The notes under the pieces: generated by a model
Seen by the model: the letters and a program-made list of their open reading frames with translations, nothing else
Databases searched by the model: none
Told to the model about the DNA's origin: nothing
Part shown: in pieces, positions 41,996 through 49,382 of the stretch
How the letters are laid out: each line of letters opens with the position of its first letter
Numbering within the stretch: the first letter of the stretch is position 1
Origin: Sphaerisporangium fuscum
GTDB lineage: Bacteria; Actinomycetota; Actinomycetes; Streptosporangiales; Streptosporangiaceae
DNA: 64,000 bases
Reading direction: 5' to 3'
NCBI RefSeq assembly: GCF_018531465.1
Contig: NZ_JAHDTF010000013.1
Coordinates: 1 to 64,000, forward strand
Made by a program: the position numbers and the translations under genes

Positions 41996-42262
41996 ATGCA
42001 AGTCAAGCAGTGGACTGTGGAGATCTATATAACCGAGGACGACAACGACGACAACACCGTCGCGCGCGCGATCGTCCAGACTCCTGGCGGAAGGAGGCAC
42101 GAGAGCGTCGGCCACGCCAGGCGCAACCCCATCGACCGTCCCGTTCCGGAGATCGGTGACGAACTGGCCGTCGGCCGGGCGCTGGCCGATCTGGCCGACA
42201 AGCTGACCGGTGACGCGGCCGCGGACGTCGCCCAGTTCGCCGGGCAGAGCAGAAGAGGCTGA
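41996..42262 (+). CDS. DUF1876 protein (Rv1738/Rv2632c-like), dormancy-type
   Basis: 88 residues from the ATG at 41996, with AGGAGG 7 nt upstream; the longer frame has no other support. The family pattern is complete: KQWTVEIYITED at the start, then ARAIVQTPGG, VGHARRNPIDRPVPEIGDELAVGRALADLADKL. In Mycobacterium tuberculosis the DUF1876 protein Rv1738 is strongly induced by DosR and structurally resembles ribosome hibernation factors. The island of Hsp20, DevR, DevS and stress proteins next door makes the same role likely here. An acidic DNDDN insertion near residue 14-20 is unusual. Confidence 0.88.
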   Translation: MQVKQWTVEIYITEDDNDDNTVARAIVQTPGGRRHESVGHARRNPIDRPVPEIGDELAVGRALADLADKLTGDAAADVAQFAGQSRRG

Positions 42263-42281
42263 CACGGCCGGGCCCGCCACC

Positions 42282-42317
42282 GGGGCGAATGTCCCGCCCA
42301 TTCGGGACCTAGGACCT
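42282..42317 (+). promoter_or_regulatory. Tandem DevR-box-like sites upstream of hsp20
   Basis: GGGGCGAATGTCCC (42282-42295) and GGGACCTAGGACCT (42304-42317) follow the DosR pattern GGGAC-N4-GTCCC with few mismatches; centres are 22 bp apart. The downstream box is preceded by TTC, matching the TTS flank. A weak -10 (TCAGAT, 42342-42347) is centred 34 bp after the proximal box. Confidence 0.6.
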
Positions 42318-42381
42318 CTGCACCGGCCCTCGGGCCTGGCATCAGATGGAGGTGAGAGTCAGACCCATCCAGGAGGTTCTC

Positions 42382-42801
42382 ATGTCGATGCCGACGCGAC
42401 GCGAGTCGAGAGGCCTGGCGCTCCCCGACCTGCTCGACTGGCTGGAGGCCCCTTTCATGGGAGCCAGAGCCGGGGAGCGGATGGTCCGCTTCGAGGACAC
42501 CGTCAGGGACGGCCATTACATCGTGCGTGCCGAACTGCCGGGCATCGACCCGGAGAGCGACGTTGAGGTCGTCGTGTCGAACGGCGTGCTGACCATCCGC
42601 GGCGAACGGAAGGAGGAGCGGACCGAACGCCACCGCAGCGAGTTCGTCTACGGGGAGTTCAGCCGCTCCCTGCCGCTGCCGCCCAACGCCGACGAGAAGA
42701 ACGTCAAGGCGGTCTACCGCGACGGCATCCTCGAGGTGGACATCCCGCTGGCGGAGGAGAGGCCGGAGGCGCAGCGCGTGCCGATCGAGAAGCAGGGGTA
42801 G
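42382..42801 (+). CDS. Hsp20 / alpha-crystallin small heat-shock protein
   Basis: 139 residues from the ATG at 42382, with AGGAGG 5 nt upstream. The alpha-crystallin domain spans about residues 35-130 (RFEDTVRDGHYIVRAELPGIDPESDVEVVV, LTIRGERKEERTERHRSEFVYGEFSRSLPLPPNADE, AVYRDGILEVDIPL), with the IPL/IPI tail motif. An ATP-independent holdase in the cytoplasm, corresponding to HspX (Acr) of mycobacteria, the marker protein of the DosR response. It lies between the DUF1876 gene and devR, with DevR-box-like sites before it and a large hairpin after it. Confidence 0.93.
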   Translation: MSMPTRRESRGLALPDLLDWLEAPFMGARAGERMVRFEDTVRDGHYIVRAELPGIDPESDVEVVVSNGVLTIRGERKEERTERHRSEFVYGEFSRSLPLPPNADEKNVKAVYRDGILEVDIPLAEERPEAQRVPIEKQG

Positions 42802-42829
42802 GCAGGGCGCGGGCCCGCGTTTCTCGTCC

Positions 42830-42867
42830 CGCTCCCGGCCAGGGACTTTCGTCCCTGGCCGGGAGCG
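42830..42867 (+). promoter_or_regulatory. 38-bp perfect inverted repeat: hsp20 terminator and DevR box of devR
   Basis: 17-bp perfect arms (42830-42846 and 42851-42867) around a TTTC loop. The centre reads GGGACTTTCGTCCC, an almost ideal DosR box. It lies 28 bp after the hsp20 stop, where a terminator is expected, and its centre is 43.5 bp before the devR start codon, the position at which DevR activates mycobacterial promoters. Confidence 0.7.
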
Positions 42868-42879
42868 TGCGCCGGCGGA

Positions 42880-42892
42880 TAGCGTCTGAGCA
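42880..42892 (+). promoter_or_regulatory. Leaderless devR promoter
   Basis: TAGCGT at 42880-42885 fits the actinobacterial TAnnnT -10 element. Six bases follow, placing the transcription start on the A of the devR ATG (42892). No ribosome site precedes the ATG, as expected for a leaderless message. Confidence 0.6.
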
Positions 42893-43533
42893 TGATCCGC
42901 GTTTTCCTGCTGGACGACCACGAGGTGGTGCGGCGTGGCGTGGCCGCGCTCCTGTCCTCCGAGGACGACATGGAGATCGTCGGGGAGGCCGGCACCGCCG
43001 AGCAGGCGATGGTCCGCATCCCGGCGCTGAAGCCGGACGTCGCCGTGCTGGACGTGCGGCTGCCCGACGGCGACGGCGTCGAGGTGTGCCGGGAGGTCCG
43101 TTCCAGGACGCCCGGCCTGTCCTGCCTGATGCTCACCTCGTTCGCCGACGACGACGCCCTGTTCGACGCCGTGATGGCGGGAGCCGCCGGGTACGTGCTC
43201 AAGCAGATCCACGGTTCCGACCTGGTGGGGGCGGTACGGACGGTGGCGGCGGGCCAGTCGCTGCTGGACCCGGAGACGACCGCGGCGATGCTGCGCCGCC
43301 TGCGCGACCAGGCGTCCAGGAAGGATCCGCTGGCGGCGCTCACCGGCCAGGAGCGCCACATCCTGGAGCTGATCGGCGAGGGCCTGACCAACCGGCAGAT
43401 CGGCGAGCGCCTGTTCCTCGCCGAGAAGACGGTCAAGAACTACGTCTCCAACCTCCTGGCGAAGCTCGACATGCAGCGCCGCACCCAGGCGGCCGCCCTC
43501 GCCGCCCAACTCAAGACCGACCGCCACACCTGA
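42892..43533 (+). CDS. devR: DevR/DosR-type response regulator (NarL family)
   Basis: 213 residues. The receiver domain carries the acidic pair D8-D9, phospho-acceptor D54 (VAVLDVRLPDGDG), T82 and K104, the same numbering as mycobacterial DevR. A linker and a LuxR-type helix-turn-helix follow (DPLAALTGQERHILELIGEGLTNRQIGERLFLAEKTVKNYVSNLLAKL), with the EKTVKNYVS recognition helix nearly identical to that of DosR. It would activate hypoxia/NO genes through GGGAC-N4-GTCCC boxes, including its own promoter. The cognate kinase gene lies convergently 118 bp downstream. Confidence 0.93.
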   Translation: MIRVFLLDDHEVVRRGVAALLSSEDDMEIVGEAGTAEQAMVRIPALKPDVAVLDVRLPDGDGVEVCREVRSRTPGLSCLMLTSFADDDALFDAVMAGAAGYVLKQIHGSDLVGAVRTVAAGQSLLDPETTAAMLRRLRDQASRKDPLAALTGQERHILELIGEGLTNRQIGERLFLAEKTVKNYVSNLLAKLDMQRRTQAAALAAQLKTDRHT

Positions 43534-43651
43534 GCGCCCGGCTCGGGGCCGGCGGTGGCTTGAGGAGGAGGGAGGGTGAGGAACGAGCCCGTACGACGAC
43601 GAAAGCCGCCGCCTCAAAGAGGCCCCGAGCCCGCCGAGCGGAGCGAGGCAG

Positions 43652-45364
43652 TCAAACACAGCGCAGCGGCACGCGCCAGGTGACGCGGGTGCCTCCGCCC
43701 TCGGCGGCCTCGACCGTGAAGGTGCCGCCGAGGCGGGCGGCGCGGTCGGCGAGGTTGCGCAGGCCGCTGCGGCGGCCGCCGCTCGGAGGCGGGCCGACGC
43801 CGTCGTCCTGGGTGACGAGCGTGAGCGTGCCGCTCCGCGCCTCCACCGTGACGTCGACCCTCCCGGCCCGCGCGTGCCGCACGACGTTGGAGAGGGTCTC
43901 CCGCAGCACGGCGAGCAGGTGCTCGCCCAGCTCGGGCGGCACCGTGACGTCGAGGTGGCCCTCCATCCGCAGGCCAGGCATGAAGCCGAGGTGCCCGCGC
44001 GCGTCCTCGACGAGCTCGGCGATCCGGTTGCGGAGGGCCGGCACGGCGTCGTCCGGCGGGGCCTGGAGGGCGAAGATCGTCGAGCGGATCTGCCGGATCG
44101 TCCCGTCGAGCTCGTCGATGGCGTGCTGGAGCCGGGAATGGGCCTCGGGGCGGTCGGCCACCAGGCGGACGCTGCTCATCAGGGTCATGGCCACCGCGAA
44201 CAACCGCTGGATGACCACGTCGTGGAGGTCCTTGGCGATGCGGTCGCGGTCCTCCAGCAGGCCGATGCGCTCGGCGTCCTCGCGGGCCTCGGCGAGTTCC
44301 AGCGCGATGGAGGCCTGGCCGGCGAACGAGTGGAGCATGCGCACGTGCGACTGGCTGAACGGGATGCGGCCGGAACGCTTGCCCAGCGACAGCACCCCGC
44401 GTACGGCGCCGGCGGCGCCCAGGGGCACCGCGACGGCGGGCCCGATCTGCAGGTGGCCGGAGATGACCGCGGGGATCTCCGTCTCGGGCAGGTCGGTCAC
44501 CACGACCGGCTCGCCCCTGGTGAAGGCGCGCCCGGACAGCGAGTCGGCCACCACGACCTCCACCGCCGGGACCTCCTCGGCCGGCACCCCGTCGGCCATG
44601 CTGACGCGCAGCTTCTCGCCCCCGGCGGCCGGCAGCAGGACCACGGCCACGTCGGCGCCGGACATCTCGCGGGCCCGGCGGGCCATCAGGGTCAGCACCT
44701 CGTGCGAGCCCGCCCCCGACAGCAGGGTGGTGGTCACCTCCGACGAGGCCTGCAGCCATACCTCGCGCCTGCGGGTCTCCTCGTACATGCGGGCGTTCTC
44801 GATGGCGACGCCGGCCGCGGTGGCGAGGGCGACGACGATGGCCTCGTCCTCCTCCTCGAAGTCGCCGCCGCCGCGTTTCTCGGTCAGGTAGAGGTTGCCG
44901 AAGACCTCCCCCCGCACCCGGATGGGCACGCCGAGGAACGACCCCATGGGCGGGTGCCCGGGCGGGAAGCCGTACGACTCGGGGTGGTCGGCGATGTGGT
45001 GCAGGCGCAGGGGACGCGGCTCCTTGATGAGCAGGCCGAGAAGGCCGAGGCCGTGCGGCCAGTGCTCGATCCTCGCGATCTCCTCCTCCGACAGCCCGAC
45101 GGGGACGAACTGGACGAGCGTGCTGCCCTCGCCGATGCGGCCGAGGGCGCCGTAGGTGGCGTCGACGAGGGTGGTGGCGGTCTCCACGATCCGGCGCAGG
45201 ACGGTCTCCAGGTCCAGGTCGCTGCCCACCGCGACGACCGCGTCGAGCAGGGCGTGGACGCGGTCGCGGGTCGCAAGGACGGCCTCGAGCCGGACCTGCA
45301 GCTCCGACAGCAGCTCGTCGAGCCGCATCTGCGGCACGAGCGAGCGCGGTGGGACGTCCGCCAT
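43652..45364 (-). CDS. devS: DevS/DosT-type GAF-GAF sensor histidine kinase
   Basis: 570 residues from the ATG at 45364. The N-terminal GAF-A domain opens with LDELLSELQVRLEAVL and contains LIKEPRPLRLHHIADHPESYGFPPGHPPMGSFLGVPIRVR, the stretch that binds haem in mycobacterial DevS/DosT; His137 in GHPPM is the candidate ligand (alignment not verified). GAF-B covers about 190-345. The HisKA_3 domain has DRIAKDLHDVVIQRLF with His381 as phosphorylation site, and the HATPase_c domain has VLRETLSNVVRHARAG and SGLRNLADRAARLGG. It probably senses O2, NO, CO or redox state and phosphorylates DevR. Confidence 0.9.
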   Translation of the reverse strand: MADVPPRSLVPQMRLDELLSELQVRLEAVLATRDRVHALLDAVVAVGSDLDLETVLRRIVETATTLVDATYGALGRIGEGSTLVQFVPVGLSEEEIARIEHWPHGLGLLGLLIKEPRPLRLHHIADHPESYGFPPGHPPMGSFLGVPIRVRGEVFGNLYLTEKRGGGDFEEEDEAIVVALATAAGVAIENARMYEETRRREVWLQASSEVTTTLLSGAGSHEVLTLMARRAREMSGADVAVVLLPAAGGEKLRVSMADGVPAEEVPAVEVVVADSLSGRAFTRGEPVVVTDLPETEIPAVISGHLQIGPAVAVPLGAAGAVRGVLSLGKRSGRIPFSQSHVRMLHSFAGQASIALELAEAREDAERIGLLEDRDRIAKDLHDVVIQRLFAVAMTLMSSVRLVADRPEAHSRLQHAIDELDGTIRQIRSTIFALQAPPDDAVPALRNRIAELVEDARGHLGFMPGLRMEGHLDVTVPPELGEHLLAVLRETLSNVVRHARAGRVDVTVEARSGTLTLVTQDDGVGPPPSGGRRSGLRNLADRAARLGGTFTVEAAEGGGTRVTWRVPLRCV

Positions 45365-45480
45365 ACAGGCAGTCTCCCCTGACCAGGAGCTTTGCAAATC
45401 GGCTCCGCTTCGCTTCTGGACCATTTGCCCGAGGATCGGCCTCCGCTTGACCTTCGTCGGCACCCGATGGTGCCCGGCGG

Positions 45481-46362
45481 TCAGGTCACCGGCTCCAGGC
45501 GCGCGCGGCGCGGCCGGACGATCGCGACCGGGCAGCGGGCGTGGCGCAGGACGCCGTTGCCCACCGACCCGAGCAGCGGCCTGCCGTGGACGCCCTGGGG
45601 GCCCGAGCCGACGACGACGAGGTCGGCGTGCCGCGAGGCGTCGCACAGCGCGGTGACGGGGTGCCCGCGCACGGCCGAGGCCTCCATCGGCACGTCGGGG
45701 TAGCGTTCCCGCCAGGGTTCCAGCCGCCGCCACACCTCGCGCGACTCCTCCGCGAGCGCCTCCTGGGCCGCGCCCGCGTACGCCGTGGCGTCCGGCGCGA
45801 AGGGCGGGGCGGCCGAGGCGTACAGCACGTGGGCCCGCGCCCGGCGCAGCGCGGCCTGCTGGAGGGCGTAGTCGAGGGCGGCCTCCGACACTTCCGAGCC
45901 GTCGAACCCCACGACGACCTCGCCGAAGGCGGTCTCCGGGGGACGCTTGACGACGATGACCGCGCCCTCGGCGCGCCCGGCGACCGAGCACCCCACCGAA
46001 CCGATCACCGAGCCGACGAGGCCGCCGAGGCCCTTGCTGCCGAGGACCAGCTCGTCGGCGCTCTCGGACTCGGTGGTGAGCCGCTCGGCGACCGCGCCCG
46101 TGATCAGTGCGGAGGTCACCTCGACCCCCGGCACCTGCCGCCGCACCCAGTCGGTGGCGGTGGCGAGCGCCCCCTCCCAGTAGGACGACAGCGAGTTGCG
46201 GTTGCGCGGCGTCGGTTTGAACGGGAACTCGTACGACCAGGGCTCGCGCACGTGCACGATCCGCAGGCGTGCGCCCCACCGCGCCGCCTCGTCGGCGGCC
46301 CACTTCACCGCCGCCGCCGCGGAGGGGGAGCCGTCGACCCCGACGACGATCTGTCCTGTCAT
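45481..46362 (-). CDS. Tandem universal stress protein (UspA family)
   Basis: 293 residues from the ATG at 46362. Two Usp domains: QIVVGVDGSPSAAAAVKWAADEAARWGA...ELVLGSKGLGGLVGSVIGSVGCSVAGRAEGAVIVVKR, and EVVVGFDGSEVSEAALDYALQQAALRRA...DLVVVGSGPQGVHGRPLLGSVGNGVLRHARCPVAIVR. The second domain carries an intact G-x2-G-x9-G-(S/N) type ATP-binding loop; the first reads GSKGLGG. Tandem Usps such as Rv2623 are prominent DosR targets in mycobacteria. It follows the CBS-BON gene by 17 bp and probably shares its DevR-boxed promoter. Confidence 0.92.
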   Translation of the reverse strand: MTGQIVVGVDGSPSAAAAVKWAADEAARWGARLRIVHVREPWSYEFPFKPTPRNRNSLSSYWEGALATATDWVRRQVPGVEVTSALITGAVAERLTTESESADELVLGSKGLGGLVGSVIGSVGCSVAGRAEGAVIVVKRPPETAFGEVVVGFDGSEVSEAALDYALQQAALRRARAHVLYASAAPPFAPDATAYAGAAQEALAEESREVWRRLEPWRERYPDVPMEASAVRGHPVTALCDASRHADLVVVGSGPQGVHGRPLLGSVGNGVLRHARCPVAIVRPRRARLEPVT

Positions 46363-46379
46363 GGCGCACCTGCCAAGCT

Positions 46380-47048
46380 CTAGAGGAACATCGGGGGCAC
46401 GGGCACGAGGTCGTCGGTCTCGTACCCGAGCTCGTCGTCGACCTCGATGACGCCGTCGACGGTCTGCACCGACTCGACGACCTGCGCGATCTGGGAGCGC
46501 CGGGGGACCGTGCCGCGCAGCGACACCAGCCCGTGCTCGACCAGGATGGCGAGGGTGGCGGGGTCGACGGCGGCCCGCCAGACGGCGTCCAGCACGTCGG
46601 CGCGCACGTCGGAGGGACGGCGGACGAAGATCTTGAGCAGGTCCGACTGGTGGACCGTGCCGATGATCTTGCCGCTGAGGTCGTCGATCACGGGAAGCTG
46701 CCTGACGCGGTGATCGTGCATGACCCGGGCGGCGTCCCTGACGGGTGTCCTCTCGGTCACCGTGATCGCGGGCGTGGTCATGACCTGGCCGGCGGTGGTC
46801 CCGGTGGCCCTGACGCGCTCCCTGCGGTGCCGCAGGCCCCCGAACACTCCCCCGGCCCCCGGGGCCTCGATCTCCTTCAGCAGCAGGTCGTGCGCCGAGA
46901 CCACCCCGACCGGCCTGCGCTCGGAGTCGACGACGGCCACCGCTTCCACCTTGAACCGCCGCATGGTCTCCACGACGTCGGCGAACGAGGTGTTCTGCGC
47001 CACCGCGATGGCCACCCTGCCCATGACCTCCCCGACATTCATGATCAT
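46380..47048 (-). CDS. CBS-pair and BON domain protein (Hrp1-like)
   Basis: 222 residues from the ATG at 47048 with GGGAGG 5 nt upstream. Two CBS motifs form a Bateman module (MGRVAIAVAQNTSFADVVETMRRFKVEAVAVVDSERRPVGVVSAHDLL and TPAITVTERTPVRDAARVMHDHRVRQLPVIDDLSGKIIGTVHQSDLL), followed by a BON domain (VSLRGTVPRRSQIAQVVESVQTVDGVIEVDDEL). CBS pairs bind adenylates; BON domains associate with membranes. The mycobacterial DosR regulon includes the CBS protein Hrp1. Two DevR-box-like sites lie 63-98 bp upstream. It heads a CBS-usp transcription unit. Confidence 0.9.
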   Translation of the reverse strand: MIMNVGEVMGRVAIAVAQNTSFADVVETMRRFKVEAVAVVDSERRPVGVVSAHDLLLKEIEAPGAGGVFGGLRHRRERVRATGTTAGQVMTTPAITVTERTPVRDAARVMHDHRVRQLPVIDDLSGKIIGTVHQSDLLKIFVRRPSDVRADVLDAVWRAAVDPATLAILVEHGLVSLRGTVPRRSQIAQVVESVQTVDGVIEVDDELGYETDDLVPVPPMFL

Positions 47049-47110
47049 GGCTGCCTCCCTGGACTTCCCGCTGTGGTTCGAGCATCCCGCTCGCGACGCG
47101 GATGCCGTCA

Positions 47111-47146
47111 GCGGCGAAAGTCCCAGGTGGCGGGGACCTTTGACTC
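47111..47146 (-). promoter_or_regulatory. Tandem DevR-box-like sites upstream of the CBS-usp unit
   Basis: Minus-strand GGGACTTTCGCCGC (47124-47111) and the site GGGACCTTTGACTC (plus 47133-47146) have centres 22 bp apart. A -10-like GATGCT (minus, 47086-47081) is centred 34 bp after the proximal box, the same distance as at devR. Confidence 0.6.
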
Positions 47147-47174
47147 GCCTCTCCCGCGCCCGGCGGGCAGGGGC

Positions 47175-47846
47175 TCAGTGGCGGGCCGGGCGGACCAGCC
47201 CCGTCTCGTAGGCGTGGACCGCGGCCTGCGTGCGGTCGCGCAGGCCCAGCTTGACCAGGATGCGGCTCACGTGGGTCTTGACCGTCTGCTCGGCCACCAC
47301 CAGCCGCTCGGCGATCTCGGCGTTCGACAGGCCCTGCGCGATCAGCGACAGCACCTCGGTCTCGCGTTCGGTCAGGTCGCCGACCCGGTCCTTCAGAGGG
47401 GCCCTGAGGGTGCCGGTCACGCGGGAGAACTCGGCGATGAGGCGCTTGGTGATGTTCGGGGCGAGCAGGGCCTCACCGGCCGCAACCACCCGGACGGCGT
47501 GCGCGAGCTCGGCGGCGGAGGCGTCCTTCAGCAGGAACCCGGACGCGCCGGCGCGCAGCGCCTCGTAGACGTACTCGTCGAGGTCGAAGGTCGTCAGGAC
47601 GAGCACCTTCGCGGCGGCGCCGCCGGGTTCGGTGATGCGGCGGGTGGCCTCGATGCCGCCGAGCTCCGGCATCCGGATGTCCATCAGGACGACGTCGGGG
47701 GCGAGCTCGGCGACCTTGGCGACGGCGTCGAGCCCGTTCACGGCCTGCCCGACGACCTCGATGCCGGGCTCGGCGTTCAGCAGCACCGTGAAGCCCTGGC
47801 GGACCAGCATCTGGTCGTCGGCGATCAGCACGCGGATCGTCGTCAC
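47175..47846 (-). CDS. NarL/LuxR-type response regulator
   Basis: 223 residues from the GTG at 47846 with GAGGAGG 4 nt upstream. Receiver domain with D10-D11, phospho-acceptor D56 (VVLMDIRMPELGG) and the LTTFDLDEYVYEALRAGASGFLLKD block typical of regulators paired with HisKA_3 kinases; C-terminal LuxR helix-turn-helix LTERETEVLSLIAQGLSNAEIAERLVVAEQTVKTHVSRILVKLGLRDR. It overlaps the upstream kinase gene by 4 bp. The signal and targets are unknown. It is distinct from the DevRS pair. Confidence 0.93.
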   Translation of the reverse strand: MTTIRVLIADDQMLVRQGFTVLLNAEPGIEVVGQAVNGLDAVAKVAELAPDVVLMDIRMPELGGIEATRRITEPGGAAAKVLVLTTFDLDEYVYEALRAGASGFLLKDASAAELAHAVRVVAAGEALLAPNITKRLIAEFSRVTGTLRAPLKDRVGDLTERETEVLSLIAQGLSNAEIAERLVVAEQTVKTHVSRILVKLGLRDRTQAAVHAYETGLVRPARH

Positions 47847-49219
47847 GCGACCTCCTCGGCACGGTCGGGGGGCGGCTGCGGGGCGGACCCGGTCTCCTGG
47901 ACGGGCCCGGCGGGCGCGGGCAGGACGGCGGTCACCTCGTAGCCGCCGTCCGGGGTGCCTCCCGTAGCCAGGTCGCCGCCCAACATGGTCGTACGCTCCC
48001 GCATGCCGAGCAACCCGTGCCCCGCCCCCTTGGACGGCGGGACGGGACCGGCCGGCGCGGTGTTGACGACCCGGACGGTGAGAGCCTCCGGCCCGTAGGC
48101 GACGCTCACGCGCACGGCCGCGCCGGGGGCGTGCCGCATCACGTTGCTGAGCGCCTCCTGGACGATGCGGAAGGCCGACAGCTCGACTCCGGGGGACAGC
48201 GGGCGCGCCTGGCCGGTGGTCTCTACGGTGACCGTGACCCCGGCGGCGCGCACGTTGGCGACCAGTTCCCCCAGCCGGTCGAGCGTCGGCTGCGGGGCGT
48301 GCCGGACCCCGTCGGCCAGGGCGTCCTCCGAGCGCAGCACGCCGAGGACGCGCCGCAGCTCGGTCAGCGCCTCGACGGCGTTCTGGCGGATGCCCGCCAG
48401 GTTCTCCTTCAGCTCTTCGGACGGGTCGTCGACCAGGTGCGGGGCCACCTGCGCCTGGATCGAGATCACCGACATGTGGTGGGCGACCACGTCGTGCAGC
48501 TCGCGGGCGATGCGGTTGCGCGTCTCCAGCACCGTGCGCCGGGCCCGCTCCTCCGCGGTGATCTCCTCCTGCTCGACGAGCCGGGTACGGGCGACGCGCC
48601 GCCCGCGCAGCGCGGCGCCGACCACGGTCGCCGTCACCGCCACCGGGATGAGGAGGACGGCGTTGGCGGAGTGTCTCTGGTCGATGAACACCACGCAGTA
48701 CAGGGCCGCCAGGACGCTGATCGTCAGCGCCTCGGCGGCGGCCCGCGGGCGCACGCGCAGCGCCAGCAGGAACAGCACCGCGCCCTGGAGCAGGATCCCG
48801 GCGGTCGTCCAGGGGAACGGCACCGGACCCGGCAGGTCGAAGCCGGGCGGCGGCGGGGGGACGCGCTCCACCAGCCACGGGGAATCCGGACCGGCGTCGA
48901 TGACGATCTCCGACAGCTGCGCGCCGACGATCGTGAAGAGGGTCGAGGCCCACCAGGCCAGTACCGGGCGGGACATCGCGACGACGAGCGCCGCCGCATG
49001 CATCGTCGCCAGCAGGCCGTACGCCGGGCTCCGGGGGTGGGTGAGCTGCACCATGACCAGCGCGTACAGCACGACCAGCACGTGCGGCAGCCGGGCCGTC
49101 CACCGCGGCCCGCCCATGCGCGGGAGCGGGTCGGCCGCCAGCGTCCACAGGTCCGTGCGCAGGATGGACAGGGTCCCCCGCCGCCTGTCCCCCTCGCCCC
49201 GTCCGGTCACCGCACTCAC
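47843..49219 (-). CDS. Membrane sensor histidine kinase (HisKA_3)
   Basis: 458 residues from a GTG at 49219. Four or five membrane helices in the first ~210 residues (LPHVLVVLYALVMVQL, LLATMHAAALVVAMS, TTAGILLQGAVLFLLAL, LLIPVAVTATVVGAAL), a short coiled linker, the phospho-acceptor box RNRIARELHDVVAHHMSVISIQ, and a HATPase_c domain (SAFRIVQEALSNVMRHAPGA, GHGLLGMRERTTMLGGDL). It is the partner of the overlapping response regulator. The long Pro-rich extracytoplasmic loop (ERVPPPPPGFDLPGPVPFP) may be part of the sensing surface. Confidence 0.92.
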   Translation of the reverse strand: MSAVTGRGEGDRRRGTLSILRTDLWTLAADPLPRMGGPRWTARLPHVLVVLYALVMVQLTHPRSPAYGLLATMHAAALVVAMSRPVLAWWASTLFTIVGAQLSEIVIDAGPDSPWLVERVPPPPPGFDLPGPVPFPWTTAGILLQGAVLFLLALRVRPRAAAEALTISVLAALYCVVFIDQRHSANAVLLIPVAVTATVVGAALRGRRVARTRLVEQEEITAEERARRTVLETRNRIARELHDVVAHHMSVISIQAQVAPHLVDDPSEELKENLAGIRQNAVEALTELRRVLGVLRSEDALADGVRHAPQPTLDRLGELVANVRAAGVTVTVETTGQARPLSPGVELSAFRIVQEALSNVMRHAPGAAVRVSVAYGPEALTVRVVNTAPAGPVPPSKGAGHGLLGMRERTTMLGGDLATGGTPDGGYEVTAVLPAPAGPVQETGSAPQPPPDRAEEVA

Positions 49220-49382
49220 CCTAACCCGGCCGTCCGCCCGCCACCCCGGCGAGCCGCCGCTCCCGAACCTAGCGGCCGGGCGGCGCGACGGCTTCCCGCG
49301 GGGGAGCCACCCTGCCGGGTGGCTCTGGAGTACTACGGGTATGGGGGCGCCCCCGGACGACCGGCGGCGGGCGGGGCGATCG

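Noticed and set aside
45417-45430. DevR-box candidate upstream of devS (TGGACCATTTGCCC)
   Set aside because: Two mismatches, no partner box at 22 bp and no -10 at the 34-bp distance used by the other three promoters.
45365-46369. N-terminal extension of devS through the usp gene
   Set aside because: Arg-rich shadow of usp; ATG 45364 starts exactly at the DevS-like sequence.
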